Part shown: positions 34,948-43,310 of the stretch, piece by piece
How the letters are laid out: every line of letters starts with the position of its first letter
Numbering within the stretch: the first letter of the stretch is position 1
From: Desertibaculum subflavum
GTDB taxonomy: Bacteria > Pseudomonadota > Alphaproteobacteria > Ferrovibrionales > Ferrovibrionaceae
Assembly (NCBI GenBank): GCA_003576705.1
Contig: QOZS01000003.1
Location: 95,738 to 159,737 of the forward strand
Length of the DNA: 64,000 bases
Direction of reading: 5' to 3'
Program-made: the position numbers and the translations under genes
Notes under the pieces: generated by a model
Database searches by the model: none
What the model saw: the letters and a program-made list of their open reading frames with translations, nothing else
Told to the model about the DNA's origin: nothing

Positions 34948-35403
34948 TCAGGGCGGCGACCGGGCCGCATCGAAAGTCGCGAACAGGTCGAGCGCCGGTG
35001 ATTTCGTGAGATCCTTGTCGACCGCCTTGGCAAGAGCCTCGGCCGTCGGCGCCGCCAGACGTTTGCGAATCTCCCCCAGGACCCGCGCCGGGGCGAACAG
35101 GATCAGATGCTCGTATCGCTGCTCTGCATGCGCGCCGCTCAGGGCGTCTGCCAGTTCGGCGGCAAAAGCCCGCTTGGCCAATAGCTTGGGATCGGTCGGG
35201 GGCTCCATCGCATGGCGCTGGCCGCCGCGGCTGTCAAAGGCGCGGCCCGGGCGGTCGCTGACCAGGTCGCGGGCCGGCTTGGTCGCGTCGACTGATTCCC
35301 AACGCGCAACCTCGTCATAGCCAGGGCGGTCCTGCCGGCGCATATAGGCAATGGCGCGGCCCGAATCGGCGACCACGAACCAGCATTTGGGGGCCTTGAT
35401 CAT
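34948..35403 (-). CDS. Host-attachment-type protein (AtsE family, PF10116)
   Basis: A 151-residue protein from the ATG at 35403 with the site GGGAGCAG. The opening MIKAPKCWFVVADSGRAIAY and the pattern DLVSDRPGRAFDSRGGQRHA match the family first linked to root attachment in rhizobia. The middle has LAKRAFAAELADALSGA and the end HLILFAPARVLGEIRKRL with a catalytic-like LTKSPALDLFATF motif, showing release-factor-like (eRF1/Rossmann) strands. An Fnr-type box with a -10 TATTCT (35431-35436) drives it, so low-oxygen induction is likely. Confidence 0.85.
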   Translation of the reverse strand: MIKAPKCWFVVADSGRAIAYMRRQDRPGYDEVARWESVDATKPARDLVSDRPGRAFDSRGGQRHAMEPPTDPKLLAKRAFAAELADALSGAHAEQRYEHLILFAPARVLGEIRKRLAAPTAEALAKAVDKDLTKSPALDLFATFDAARSPP

Positions 35404-35457
35404 GCTTCTGCTCCCTGCGGCTGCCGGACCAGAATAGGTCCGTGCCGCCAACGGCGG

Positions 35458-35471
35458 TTGATCTGGCTCAT
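35458..35471. promoter_or_regulatory. Fnr-type box before the attachment-protein gene
   Basis: TTGATCTGGCTCAT, with a perfect left half and TCA in the right half. On the minus strand TATTCT (35431-35436) sets a start near 35424, 40-41 bases from the centre, the class II distance. Rightward, the centre is 44 bases before the phosphorylase ATG, which would leave almost no leader. The leftward gene is the better target, though both are possible. Confidence 0.6.
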
Positions 35472-35508
35472 TCCCTTCCCCAGGCCATGAAACTAAGCCT
35501 TGCCCGTG

Positions 35509-37029
35509 ATGTCCACCCGTGAACCCGAACCGGCCGCGCCGGCGCGCCTCAAACTGCGCCGCATCGGCATCGATACCTATCGCGAGAACGTCGCCTTCCT
35601 GGCCCGTCGCTGCCCCCATTACCGGCCGGAAGACTTCCAGGCGCTGGCCAAGATCGAGCTGCTCGCCAACAGCCACCGGATCATCGCCAGTATCAACATC
35701 GTGGACGACGAACGGTTGCTGGCAACCGACGAGATCGGGCTGGCGGACCAGGCCTTCCGCCAGTTCGGCCTACAGGAAGGCGCCGAGATCCGCATCCGCC
35801 CGGCCGCCCCGCCGGCCAGCCTGGATGCCGTGCGGGCGAAGATCCACGGCCACACGCTGACCCCCGGCGAGATCGAGGCGATCATCCGCGACATCGCCGC
35901 CAGCCGGTATTCCAAGACCGAGATCGCGGCCTTCCTGATCGCCTGCGGTGGCTTCCTCACCACCGACGAGATCCTGAGCCTGACCCTCGCCATGGCCGGA
36001 GCGGGGACCCGCCTGAGCTGGCCCGAGCCGGTGGTGCTGGACAAGCATTGCATCGGCGGCATCCCGGGCAACCGGACCTCGATGATCGTGGTGCCGATCG
36101 TCGCCGCGCACGGCCTGCCGATGCCGAAGACCTCGTCCCGCGCCATCACCTCGCCGGCCGGCACCGCCGACACCATGGAAGTGCTGGCCCGCGTCGATCT
36201 CGGCATCGCCGAGATGCAGCGCGTGGTGCAGCACGCCCGCGGCTGCCTTGTCTGGGGCGGACATGTCAACCTGTCGCCGGCCGACGACATCCTGATCGCG
36301 GTGGAGCGACCGCTCGGCGTCGACACGCCGGAGCAGATGGTCGCCTCGATCCTGTCGAAAAAGATCGCTGCCGGCTCGACCCACCTTCTGGTCGACATCC
36401 CGATGGGCCCTTCGGCCAAGGTCAGGAGCCACACCGAAGCGGTGCGCCTGCGCAAGCTGTTCGAGCATATCGGCGCCCGCGTGGGGCTCGAGATCGACGT
36501 GGCCATCACCGAGACGCGCGAGCCGATCGGCCGTGGCATCGGCCCGGTGCTGGAGGCGCGCGAGGTGATGGCCGTGCTGCGGGGCGAGCCCACCGCGCCG
36601 GCGGATCTGCGCGAGAAGTCGCTGCTGCTCGCCGGCCGCATCCTGGAATTCGATCCCGCCCTGCGCGGCGGCCAGGGCGAGGCCCGGGCCCGCGAGCTGC
36701 TCGCCTCCGGCGCGGCGCTCAGCGCGATGGAGCGTATCATCGAAGCGCAGGGCCCCGCGACGCATCGGTTCGAGCTCGGCTCGCTGACCCGCGAGATCAC
36801 CGCCGATGCGGCCGGCGTGGTGGCGGCGATCGATTGCTACCGGCTGGCGCGCATCGCCCGGCTGGCCGGTGCGCCGCTCGACAAGGGCGCCGGCATCGAC
36901 CTGCTGCGCAAGGTCGGCGACAGCGTGCGCCGCGGCGATCCGCTGTACCGCATCCATGCCTGCGTCGCCGCCGATTTCGGCTTTGCGACCGAGTTCGCGG
37001 GCACCGATCACGGCTATCGGATCGCCTGA
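35509..37029 (+). CDS. Thymidine/AMP phosphorylase family protein (archaeal type)
   Basis: Nucleoside-phosphate phosphorylase, 506 residues from ATG 35509 (a GTG at 35506 is also possible). Seen: an archaeal-type N-terminal extension ([20 protein letters not shown]) missing from E. coli DeoA. The phosphate and ribose sites are in [40 protein letters not shown] and [20 protein letters not shown], and [10 protein letters not shown] is also present. Archaeal homologues are AMP phosphorylases of the pentose bisphosphate pathway. No type III RuBisCO or R15P isomerase gene is here. It ends 1 base before the next gene. Confidence 0.88.
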   Translation: MSTREPEPAAPARLKLRRIGIDTYRENVAFLARRCPHYRPEDFQALAKIELLANSHRIIASINIVDDERLLATDEIGLADQAFRQFGLQEGAEIRIRPAAPPASLDAVRAKIHGHTLTPGEIEAIIRDIAASRYSKTEIAAFLIACGGFLTTDEILSLTLAMAGAGTRLSWPEPVVLDKHCIGGIPGNRTSMIVVPIVAAHGLPMPKTSSRAITSPAGTADTMEVLARVDLGIAEMQRVVQHARGCLVWGGHVNLSPADDILIAVERPLGVDTPEQMVASILSKKIAAGSTHLLVDIPMGPSAKVRSHTEAVRLRKLFEHIGARVGLEIDVAITETREPIGRGIGPVLEAREVMAVLRGEPTAPADLREKSLLLAGRILEFDPALRGGQGEARARELLASGAALSAMERIIEAQGPATHRFELGSLTREITADAAGVVAAIDCYRLARIARLAGAPLDKGAGIDLLRKVGDSVRRGDPLYRIHACVAADFGFATEFAGTDHGYRIA

Positions 37030-37030
37030 G

Positions 37031-38629
37031 ATGAGCGTCACCATCGCCTTTCACGGCGCCGCCGGCACGGTCACCGGCTCCTGCTATCTGGTGCGGCATC
37101 CAGGCGGCGCCTTCCTGGTCGATTGCGGCCTGTTCCAGGGACCGAAGACGGTCAAGCAGCTGAACTACGATCCCTTCCCGTTCGATCCGCGCGAGCTCGG
37201 CTTCGTGCTGCTGACGCATGCCCATATCGACCATTCCGGCCTGTTGCCGAAACTGGTCAGGGCGGGCTTTGCCGGCCGCATCCTGACCACCGAAGGCAGC
37301 CGCGACCTGCTCACCTTCATGCTGCCGGATTCGGGCTACATCCAGGAGCTGGAGGTCGAACGCCTCAATCGCCGCAATGCGCGGCGCGGGCGCGACGAGG
37401 TGCAGCCGATCTACACCCGCGACGATGCCGAGGCCTGCCTCGGCCAGGTGGTGGCTGCAGCCTATGACAGCTGGATCGAATGCGGCAATGGCGTCCGGGC
37501 CCGGTTCTGGAATGCCGGCCATATCCTGGGCTCCGCCTCGGTCGAGATCGAGATCGCGACTGGCAATGCGGCGCAGCGCCGCCTGCGCCTGCTGTTCTCC
37601 GGCGATCTCGGGCCGGAGCACAAGCTGTTCCACCCCGATCCCGACGCGCCCGCCAATATCGATCACCTGGTCGTGGAGGCGACCTATGGCGACCGCGAGC
37701 GCCCGCCTTTCACGCCGGAAGCGCGGCGGCGCGCGCTGCGCGAGGAGGTGCAGCAGGCGATGAAGCGCGGCGGCAACCTGCTGATCCCCGCCTTCGCGGT
37801 GGAGCGCAGCCAGGAGCTCCTGGTCGACCTGCTGCATCTCTTCGCGGCCGGCGAGCTGCCGCGCCTGCCGGTCTATCTCGACTCACCGCTGGCAACGCGG
37901 GCCACCGGCGTGTTCGCCCGCCATGCGCGCGATCTGGAGGATGTCGCCTCGGCCGCCGGCGCCTTCACCGCGCCCAACCTTCGCTATGTCGAGACGCCGG
38001 AGCAGAGCCGGGCGCTCGGCCGCATCAACGGCGGCGCCGTGATCATCTCGGCCAGCGGCATGTGCGATGCCGGCCGCATCCGCGACCACCTGCGCAACAA
38101 CCTGTGGCGCCCCGATGCAACGGTGCTGCTGGTCGGCTACCAGGTGCCGGGCACGCTCGGGAACCTGCTGCAGAGCGGCGTGCGCGCGGTGCGGATCCGC
38201 GGCGAGGAAGTGGCGGTGCGCGCCGCCATCCGCCGGCTCGACGCCTATTCCGGCCATGCCGACCGTGGCGGCCTCGTGGCCTGGGTCAGCGAGCGCCTGC
38301 CGGTCAAAGGGCAGATCTTCCTGACGCATGGCGAAGACACGGCGCTCGACGGTTTGAAGCAGGCGCTGGTCGAGACCGGCTGCGCGCCTGAGCGCATCGC
38401 GGTGCCCAAGCTCGACGATGTCTATCCACTCGACGCGCCAGCGGTCCCGGCTGCGCCGGCGCCGCACCGCCTGGTGCCGGAGGTCCTGGGCCGTCCGGAC
38501 TGGCACAACGACTATGCCGCCTTCAGCCTTGCCTTGCAGGAGCGGCTGCGCGCCCTGCCCGACGACGAGACGCGACGCACCCTGATTGCCAGGCTGCATG
38601 CCGCCATGACGGCACCGCGGCGCGGCTAG
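37031..38629 (+). CDS. MBL-fold beta-CASP RNase-like protein
   Basis: Metallo-beta-lactamase fold, 532 residues. The metal motif HxHxDH is in LLTHAHIDHSGLLPKLVRAG; further ligands are in FWNAGHILGSASVEIE (His), LLFSGDLGPEHKLF (Asp) and LDAYSGHADRGGLVAW (final His). The beta-CASP insert ends with the motif C region IISASGMCDAGRIRDHL. A C-terminal tail beyond RIAVPKLDDVY is specific to this protein. RNA exonuclease/endonuclease activity is expected. Only one base separates it from the phosphorylase gene, so both are made from one mRNA, pointing to RNA turnover feeding nucleotide salvage. Confidence 0.9.
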   Translation: MSVTIAFHGAAGTVTGSCYLVRHPGGAFLVDCGLFQGPKTVKQLNYDPFPFDPRELGFVLLTHAHIDHSGLLPKLVRAGFAGRILTTEGSRDLLTFMLPDSGYIQELEVERLNRRNARRGRDEVQPIYTRDDAEACLGQVVAAAYDSWIECGNGVRARFWNAGHILGSASVEIEIATGNAAQRRLRLLFSGDLGPEHKLFHPDPDAPANIDHLVVEATYGDRERPPFTPEARRRALREEVQQAMKRGGNLLIPAFAVERSQELLVDLLHLFAAGELPRLPVYLDSPLATRATGVFARHARDLEDVASAAGAFTAPNLRYVETPEQSRALGRINGGAVIISASGMCDAGRIRDHLRNNLWRPDATVLLVGYQVPGTLGNLLQSGVRAVRIRGEEVAVRAAIRRLDAYSGHADRGGLVAWVSERLPVKGQIFLTHGEDTALDGLKQALVETGCAPERIAVPKLDDVYPLDAPAVPAAPAPHRLVPEVLGRPDWHNDYAAFSLALQERLRALPDDETRRTLIARLHAAMTAPRRG

Positions 38630-38633
38630 GCGT

Positions 38634-39917
38634 TCAGATCTTCGCCCATTGCGGAATCCAGAGCGAGATCGCCGGCACGTAGGTGACCAGCATCAGCACG
38701 ACGATCATGGCGATGTAGAACGGCCAGATCGTCCGCGTCACCTCCTCCATCTTCACCTTGCCGACGGCGCAGCCGACGAACAGGGTCGCGCCGACCGGCG
38801 GCGTCACCAGCCCGATGCCGAGATTGATCAGCATGATCATGCCGAAATGCACCGGGTCGACGCCGAGCTTGACCACGACGGGCAGCAGGATCGGCGTGCA
38901 GATCAGGATCAGCGGCGCCATATCCATCAGGCAGCCGAGCACCAGCAGCATGACGTTGATCATCAGCAGGATGACGTACTTGTTGTCCGAGATCGTGAGC
39001 AGGAACTCGGTCACCTGCGCCGGCAGCCGCATCAGCGCCATCACGTAGCCGAAGCTGGAGGCGAAGGCGATCAGGATCATCACCATCGCCACCGTCTTCA
39101 CCGTGCGGTGCACCAGGTGATGCAGGTCGCGCCAGCGATAGTCGCGATAGACGAACATGGTGACCAGGAAGGCCCAGACGCAGGCGACCGCGGCAGATTC
39201 CGTCGCCGTGAACACGCCGGTCAGGATGCCGCCCAGGATGATGATCATGGTGCCGAGGCCCCACAGCGCCTCGGCCGCGATCTTCAGCGCCTGGCCGAGC
39301 GGCACGACCTCGCCCTTCGGATACTGGTGCTTGTGCGCCAGGACCAGCACCAGCGTGACCAGTGAGAGGCCGAGCAGCAGGCCGGGCAGCACGCCGGCCA
39401 GGAACAACGCGCCGATCGAGATGGTGCCGCCGGCAGCCAGCGAATAGATCACCGCGTTGTGGCTCGGCGGGATCAGGATCGCCTGCACCGAGCCGGTGAT
39501 GGTGATGTTGACGGCGAACAGCCGCGGATAGCCGGCCTTCTCCATCTGCGGAATCATCACCGTGCCGATCGAGGAGGTGTCGGCGACCGAGGAGCCGGAG
39601 ATGCAGCCGAACATGCTGGAGGCCAGCACGTTGACGATGCCGAGCCCGCCGCGGATGAAGCCGACCAGCACATTGGCGAAGGCAACGAGGCGCCGCGCCA
39701 TACCGCCCTCGGCCATGATGGCGCCGGCCAGCACGAAAAACGGGATGGCGAGCAGCGAGAATTTGCTGACGCCGTCCGAAATCTTGAGCATCACCGCTTC
39801 CAGCGGGATGTCGATCCAGATGGCGCCGGCCAAGGCCGCCATGCCCATGGCATAGGCGACCGGCACGCCGAGGGCGATGAAGACGAAGAAGCCGCCGAGC
39901 AGGATCAGCGCGTCCAT
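38634..39917 (-). CDS. TRAP transporter large permease (DctM-type)
   Basis: Large membrane subunit of a TRAP transporter, 427 residues, about 12 hydrophobic helices. The N-terminus is LILLGGFFVFIALGVPVAYA. Typical stretches include GSSVADTSSIGTVMIPQMEK, LLALGGFITGVFTATESAAV-like GILTGVFTATESAAVACVWA, and ATLFVGCAVGKVKMEEVTRT. It is the last gene of a P-Q-M transporter operon (periplasmic protein, small permease, large permease) using an ion gradient. Its 3' end faces the beta-CASP RNase gene 4 bases away. Confidence 0.95.
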   Translation of the reverse strand: MDALILLGGFFVFIALGVPVAYAMGMAALAGAIWIDIPLEAVMLKISDGVSKFSLLAIPFFVLAGAIMAEGGMARRLVAFANVLVGFIRGGLGIVNVLASSMFGCISGSSVADTSSIGTVMIPQMEKAGYPRLFAVNITITGSVQAILIPPSHNAVIYSLAAGGTISIGALFLAGVLPGLLLGLSLVTLVLVLAHKHQYPKGEVVPLGQALKIAAEALWGLGTMIIILGGILTGVFTATESAAVACVWAFLVTMFVYRDYRWRDLHHLVHRTVKTVAMVMILIAFASSFGYVMALMRLPAQVTEFLLTISDNKYVILLMINVMLLVLGCLMDMAPLILICTPILLPVVVKLGVDPVHFGMIMLINLGIGLVTPPVGATLFVGCAVGKVKMEEVTRTIWPFYIAMIVVLMLVTYVPAISLWIPQWAKI

Positions 39918-39927
39918 GGCGACTCCA

Positions 39928-40443
39928 TCAGTCGAGCGCGGCCGGTTCGCGGAACACGAAGGAATCCGGCCGCGGCGGGCCGATCCACAGGCGCTCCAGG
40001 ATGAACAGCAGGGTGAAAGCGCCGCCGAGCGGGATCGGCATGTAGGTCAGGCCGACCGACAGGAAGGGGAACTCGGCGATCACCTGGTGCCAGGTGATCT
40101 GCACCAGCCCGGTGCCCCAGACCACCATGAAGACGGCGAGCAGCGCCATGAACAGCTCGGACACCAGCAGCACCAGGCGCCGCCGCCCCTCCGGCAGCGT
40201 ATCGACCACCAGCGCCACGCTGATATGCACCCCGGCGCGGTAGCAGGCGGCGCCGGCGAAGAAGGTGAAGACGATGACCAGCAGCACCGACATCGGCTCC
40301 GGCCAGGCCGCCGCGCTGTTCATCACGTAGCGCATCCAGACGCCGTAGGGGATCACCAGCGTCATCAGCACCAGCGAGAAACCCGACACCCCGACGCAGA
40401 ACAGATAGAGAGCGTCCATCGCCCTCGCATAGGCCGCCTTCAT
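39928..40443 (-). CDS. TRAP transporter small permease (DctQ-type)
   Basis: 171 residues, four hydrophobic helices: DALYLFCVGVSGFSLVLMTL, PMSVLLVIVFTFFAGAACY, LLVSELFMALLAVFMVVWG and YMPIPLGGAFTLLFILERL. The middle motif RAGVHISVALVVDTLPEGRR is typical of DctQ. It sits between the DctP-type and DctM-type genes, 10 bases before the latter. The small permease links the solute receptor to the large one. Confidence 0.92.
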   Translation of the reverse strand: MKAAYARAMDALYLFCVGVSGFSLVLMTLVIPYGVWMRYVMNSAAAWPEPMSVLLVIVFTFFAGAACYRAGVHISVALVVDTLPEGRRRLVLLVSELFMALLAVFMVVWGTGLVQITWHQVIAEFPFLSVGLTYMPIPLGGAFTLLFILERLWIGPPRPDSFVFREPAALD

Positions 40444-40530
40444 GCGACGCTCTCCGGCTGGGAAAGCGAAGGGCCGGCCGCTGCCTGCGCTGGCATCACG
40501 GCCGGCCCCTCGGGCAATGCAGCGCTGCCT

Positions 40531-41541
40531 TCAGTTCACCGCCTGGATGCGCTTCACCAGGTCGGCGTATTTGGCGCCGTACTTGTCCCAGACCGGCTTC
40601 ACCGCCGCCTGGAACTTCTTCTTCTCCGCCGGCGGCATGGTGATCACCTCGATGCCGGCCTGCTTGATCATGGCCATCGACTTGGCCTCGCGCTCGTTCC
40701 AGAGCTTGCGCTGCTCCTGCTGCGCCTCCTTGGCCACCTTGCTGATCAGCGCCTGGTCCTCCTTGGAGAGCTTGTCCCAGGTGGCCTTGGAGAAGACCAG
40801 GATCTCCGGGATGATCAGGTGCTCGGTCAGCGAGTAGTACTTGGCGACCTGGAAGTGCTTGCCGCTCTCGTAGGAGGGCGGGTTGTTCTCGGCGCCGTCG
40901 ACCACGCCGGTCTGCAGCGCGTTGTAGAGCTGGTCGAAGCCCATGGCGATGCCGTTGCCGCCCATCGCGTTCATGGTGTCGACGAAGATCGGATTGCCCA
41001 TCATCCGGATCTTCAGGCCCTTGAGGTCGTCGATCGACTTGATCGGCTTCTTGGAGTTGTAGACGCTGCGCGCGCCGGCATCCATCCAGCACAGCCCGAC
41101 CAGCTTCGATTGCGGGCTGGCGGTGAGCTTGGCCAGCATCTCGTCGCCGATCGGCCCGTCGATCACCTTGTTCATGTGCGGGATGTCGCGGAACACGAAC
41201 GGCATGTTGAAGACGTTGAGCTCGTCCACGATCGGGCCCATCGGGCCGACCGAGATGCGCGCGTATTGCAGCGCGCCGACCTGCGCCTGCTCGATCATCT
41301 CCTTCTCGCCGCCGAGCTGCATCGACGGGAACATCTGGATCGAAAGCCGGCCGCCCGTCGCCGCCTCCAGCTTCTTGCCCATGGCGATCACGGCATCCAC
41401 GGTCGGATAGCCGACCGGGTGCACGTCGGTCGCCTTCAGCACCATCTTCTGCTGCGCCATCGCCGGCAGGCTGGCGCCTGCCGCCATCGCCAGGGCCGCG
41501 GCCAGTCCGAGGCCGACGCCCAACATCTCTCGCCTGATCAT
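40531..41541 (-). CDS. TRAP transporter substrate-binding protein (DctP-type)
   Basis: Periplasmic receptor, 336 residues with a signal peptide (GVGLGLAAALAMAAGASLPA MAQ). Seen: KATDVHPVGYPTVDAVIAMG at the ligand cleft, GRLSIQMFPSMQLGGEKEMI, LCWMDAGARSVYNSKKPIKS with the carboxylate-binding Arg and the closing helices QQEQRKLWNEREAKSMAMIK. The divergent regulator and uronate dehydrogenase genes suggest galacturonate or glucuronate as ligand. Confidence 0.93.
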   Translation of the reverse strand: MIRREMLGVGLGLAAALAMAAGASLPAMAQQKMVLKATDVHPVGYPTVDAVIAMGKKLEAATGGRLSIQMFPSMQLGGEKEMIEQAQVGALQYARISVGPMGPIVDELNVFNMPFVFRDIPHMNKVIDGPIGDEMLAKLTASPQSKLVGLCWMDAGARSVYNSKKPIKSIDDLKGLKIRMMGNPIFVDTMNAMGGNGIAMGFDQLYNALQTGVVDGAENNPPSYESGKHFQVAKYYSLTEHLIIPEILVFSKATWDKLSKEDQALISKVAKEAQQEQRKLWNEREAKSMAMIKQAGIEVITMPPAEKKKFQAAVKPVWDKYGAKYADLVKRIQAVN

Positions 41542-41609
41542 CGCTGCGCTCTCCCTTCCCTTGCCTCCCGCGCATTGACCCCGGCGGAGAGGCGGTGCTA
41601 CTTGTCAGC

Positions 41610-41628
41610 TTGTACGATGAGCATACAA
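41610..41628. promoter_or_regulatory. Candidate operator over the FadR-type regulator start
   Basis: TTGTACGATGAGCATACAA: inverted halves TTGTA and TACAA around a 9-base centre, just before and across the regulator's first possible ATG (41617). GntR/FadR-type proteins bind such TTGT-rich dyads. Sitting in the 90-base divergent gap, it could control both the regulator and the TRAP operon. Confidence 0.55.
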
Positions 41629-41631
41629 CGC

Positions 41632-42390
41632 ATGGCCGATTCCGAGTCAAGGACCAACCTCGCGCTCGACCGGCTGGCCCCCCTGGCGCCGGCCCGCAAC
41701 CGGTCGCGCGACGTGGCCGACCGGCTGCAGGCCGAGATCCTGAGCGGCAAGATCGAACCCGGCGCCAAGCTGCCGACCGAGGCCGAGCTGATGGCGGCGA
41801 TGGGGGTCAGCCGCACGGTGATCCGCGAGGCGGTCGCCGCACTCAGGGCCGAAGGCCTGGTCGTCACCCGCCAGGGCGTCGGCGCCTTCGTCGCGGCCGA
41901 TGTGCGCGAGCGCCCCTTCCGCATCGACGCCGACGAGCTGAGCTCGCTCGCCGAGGTGGTGCACGTCATGGAACTCCGCACCGGGATCGAGGTCGAGGCG
42001 GCGGGGATCGCGGCGGAGCGCGCCGGGAGCGCCGAAATCCGCCGCATCGGCACGGCGCTGAAGGCGCTCGACCGCGCCATCGCCGAGGGCGAGGCGGCGG
42101 TCGACCAGGATTTCCGCTTCCATTTCGCCATCGCCGAGGCGACCGGCAACCCGCAGTTCACCCGCTTCCTCGAATTCCTCGGGCGCTTCGTGCCGCCGCG
42201 GCAGAACCTGCGCCCCGGCGCCGAGCAGGACCGGCGCGGCTATCTGGAGATGATCCAGGGCGAGCACCGCCGCATCTTCCAGGCGATCGAGGGCGGCAAC
42301 CCCACCGCGGCGCGCGCCGCCATGCGCAAGCACCTGGAAGGCAGCCGGCAGCGCTACAGCCGCCTCGCCGCCAAGGCCCAGCAGAGTTAG
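41632..42390 (+). CDS. FadR/GntR-family regulator of the uronate cluster
   Basis: Ligand-responsive repressor of the FadR subgroup, 252 residues from the ATG at 41632; a start at 41617 adds five. Winged helix: VADRLQAEILSGKIEPGAKL, PTEAELMAAMGVSRTVIREA and LVVTRQGVGAFVAADVRERP. FCD effector domain: VMELRTGIEVEAAGIAAERA, FRFHFAIAEATGNPQFTRFL and IQGEHRRIFQAIEGGNPTAA with metal-site His. Homologues (UxuR, ExuR) respond to uronates or their products. A dyad lies over its start. Divergent from dctP-type, it precedes a uronate dehydrogenase gene by 11 bases. Confidence 0.93.
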   Translation: MADSESRTNLALDRLAPLAPARNRSRDVADRLQAEILSGKIEPGAKLPTEAELMAAMGVSRTVIREAVAALRAEGLVVTRQGVGAFVAADVRERPFRIDADELSSLAEVVHVMELRTGIEVEAAGIAAERAGSAEIRRIGTALKALDRAIAEGEAAVDQDFRFHFAIAEATGNPQFTRFLEFLGRFVPPRQNLRPGAEQDRRGYLEMIQGEHRRIFQAIEGGNPTAARAAMRKHLEGSRQRYSRLAAKAQQS

Positions 42391-42401
42391 GAGGAGACAC
42401 C

Positions 42402-43214
42402 ATGCGATCGGTCCTGATCACCGGCGCCGCCGGCGGCATCGGCACGCGGCTGCGCAAGCTGATGAAGGGCATGTACCCCGAAATCCGCCTCAGCGACCGC
42501 GCCACGCCGAAAGACCTCAAGGCCGACGAGACATTCGTCGCCGCCGATCTCGCCGACCCGGCTGCCGTCGAGCGGCTGGTCGAGGGGATCGAGGGCATCG
42601 TGCATCTCGGCGGCGTCTCCGTGGAAGACGCCTGGGAGCCGATCCTGCAATCCAACATCATCGGCCTCTACAACCTGTTCGAGGCGGCGCGAAGGAAGGG
42701 CGTGAAGCGGGTCGTCTTCGCGTCATCGAACCACGCCGTCGGCTTCTATCCGCGCCAGCGCAAGATCGGCATCGACGAGCCGGTGCGCCCCGACAGCCGC
42801 TACGGCGTCTCCAAGGCGTTCGGCGAGGCGCTGGGCGCGCTCTACGCCCACAAGCACGGTCTGCGCGTCACCTCCCTTCGGATCGGCAATGTCGACGACC
42901 AGCCGGTCGACAAGCGCCGGCTCTCGATCTGGCTGAAGCCGGAGGACCTCGTGCAGCTGATCCGCATCGGCCTCGAGCATCCCGATATCCGCTGCGAGAT
43001 CATGTACGGCGTCTCCGACAACGAGCGGGCCTGGTTCGACAACGGCAACGCCTTCCGGCTCGGCTACCGGCCGGCCGGCCGGGGCGAGGAGAGCCGCGAG
43101 GCGGCGCTGGCGGCGCAGGCCAAGCTGCCGCTCGATCCGATCGGCGACTGGTACCAGGGCGGGACGTTCTGCTCGGCGGAATACGACAACCCGCTGGAGC
43201 CGCGTCGCGACTGA
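42402..43214 (+). CDS. udh: Uronate dehydrogenase
   Basis: NAD+-dependent oxidation of galacturonate or glucuronate to the aldarolactone. The 270 residues start MRSVLITGAAGGIGTRLRKL (cofactor). GIVHLGGVSVEDAWEPILQS, NIIGLYNLFEAARRKGVKRV and VFASSNHAVGFYPRQRKIG follow; the SSNH segment is near Ser of the active site, and the Tyr134-x3-Lys138 pair is in RYGVSKAFGE. This line of segments matches Agrobacterium uronate dehydrogenase closely. A good GAGGAGACACC site precedes the ATG. With the TRAP system and FadR-type regulator it forms a compact uronate-uptake-and-oxidation module. Confidence 0.9.
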   Translation: MRSVLITGAAGGIGTRLRKLMKGMYPEIRLSDRATPKDLKADETFVAADLADPAAVERLVEGIEGIVHLGGVSVEDAWEPILQSNIIGLYNLFEAARRKGVKRVVFASSNHAVGFYPRQRKIGIDEPVRPDSRYGVSKAFGEALGALYAHKHGLRVTSLRIGNVDDQPVDKRRLSIWLKPEDLVQLIRIGLEHPDIRCEIMYGVSDNERAWFDNGNAFRLGYRPAGRGEESREAALAAQAKLPLDPIGDWYQGGTFCSAEYDNPLEPRRD

Positions 43215-43218
43215 CCCC

Positions 43219-43305
43219 TTCACCGCGAAGGACGCCAAGAGCGCCAAGGAACGCCAAGGGTTTTTTATCAATCCCTTGGCGTGGCTTTGCGTCCTTGGCG
43301 GTGAA
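43219..43305. repeat. Second copy of the GCCAAGG-type long inverted repeat
   Basis: Arms 43219-43260 and 43273-43305, a GCCAAGG-type stem with a loop ttttttatcaat at 43261-43272. The left arm is nine bases longer than the right. The sequence iterates CGCCAAG. Like the copy at 791-888, it lies between convergent genes (udh and the ThDP enzyme). Confidence 0.8.
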
Positions 43306-43310
43306 ACCCA

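Noticed and set aside
39877..41600. A long plus-strand frame over the TRAP genes leading into the FadR-type gene
   Set aside because: The first 580 codons are His/Arg/Gly-rich antisense translation of the TRAP operon; the real start is 41632.
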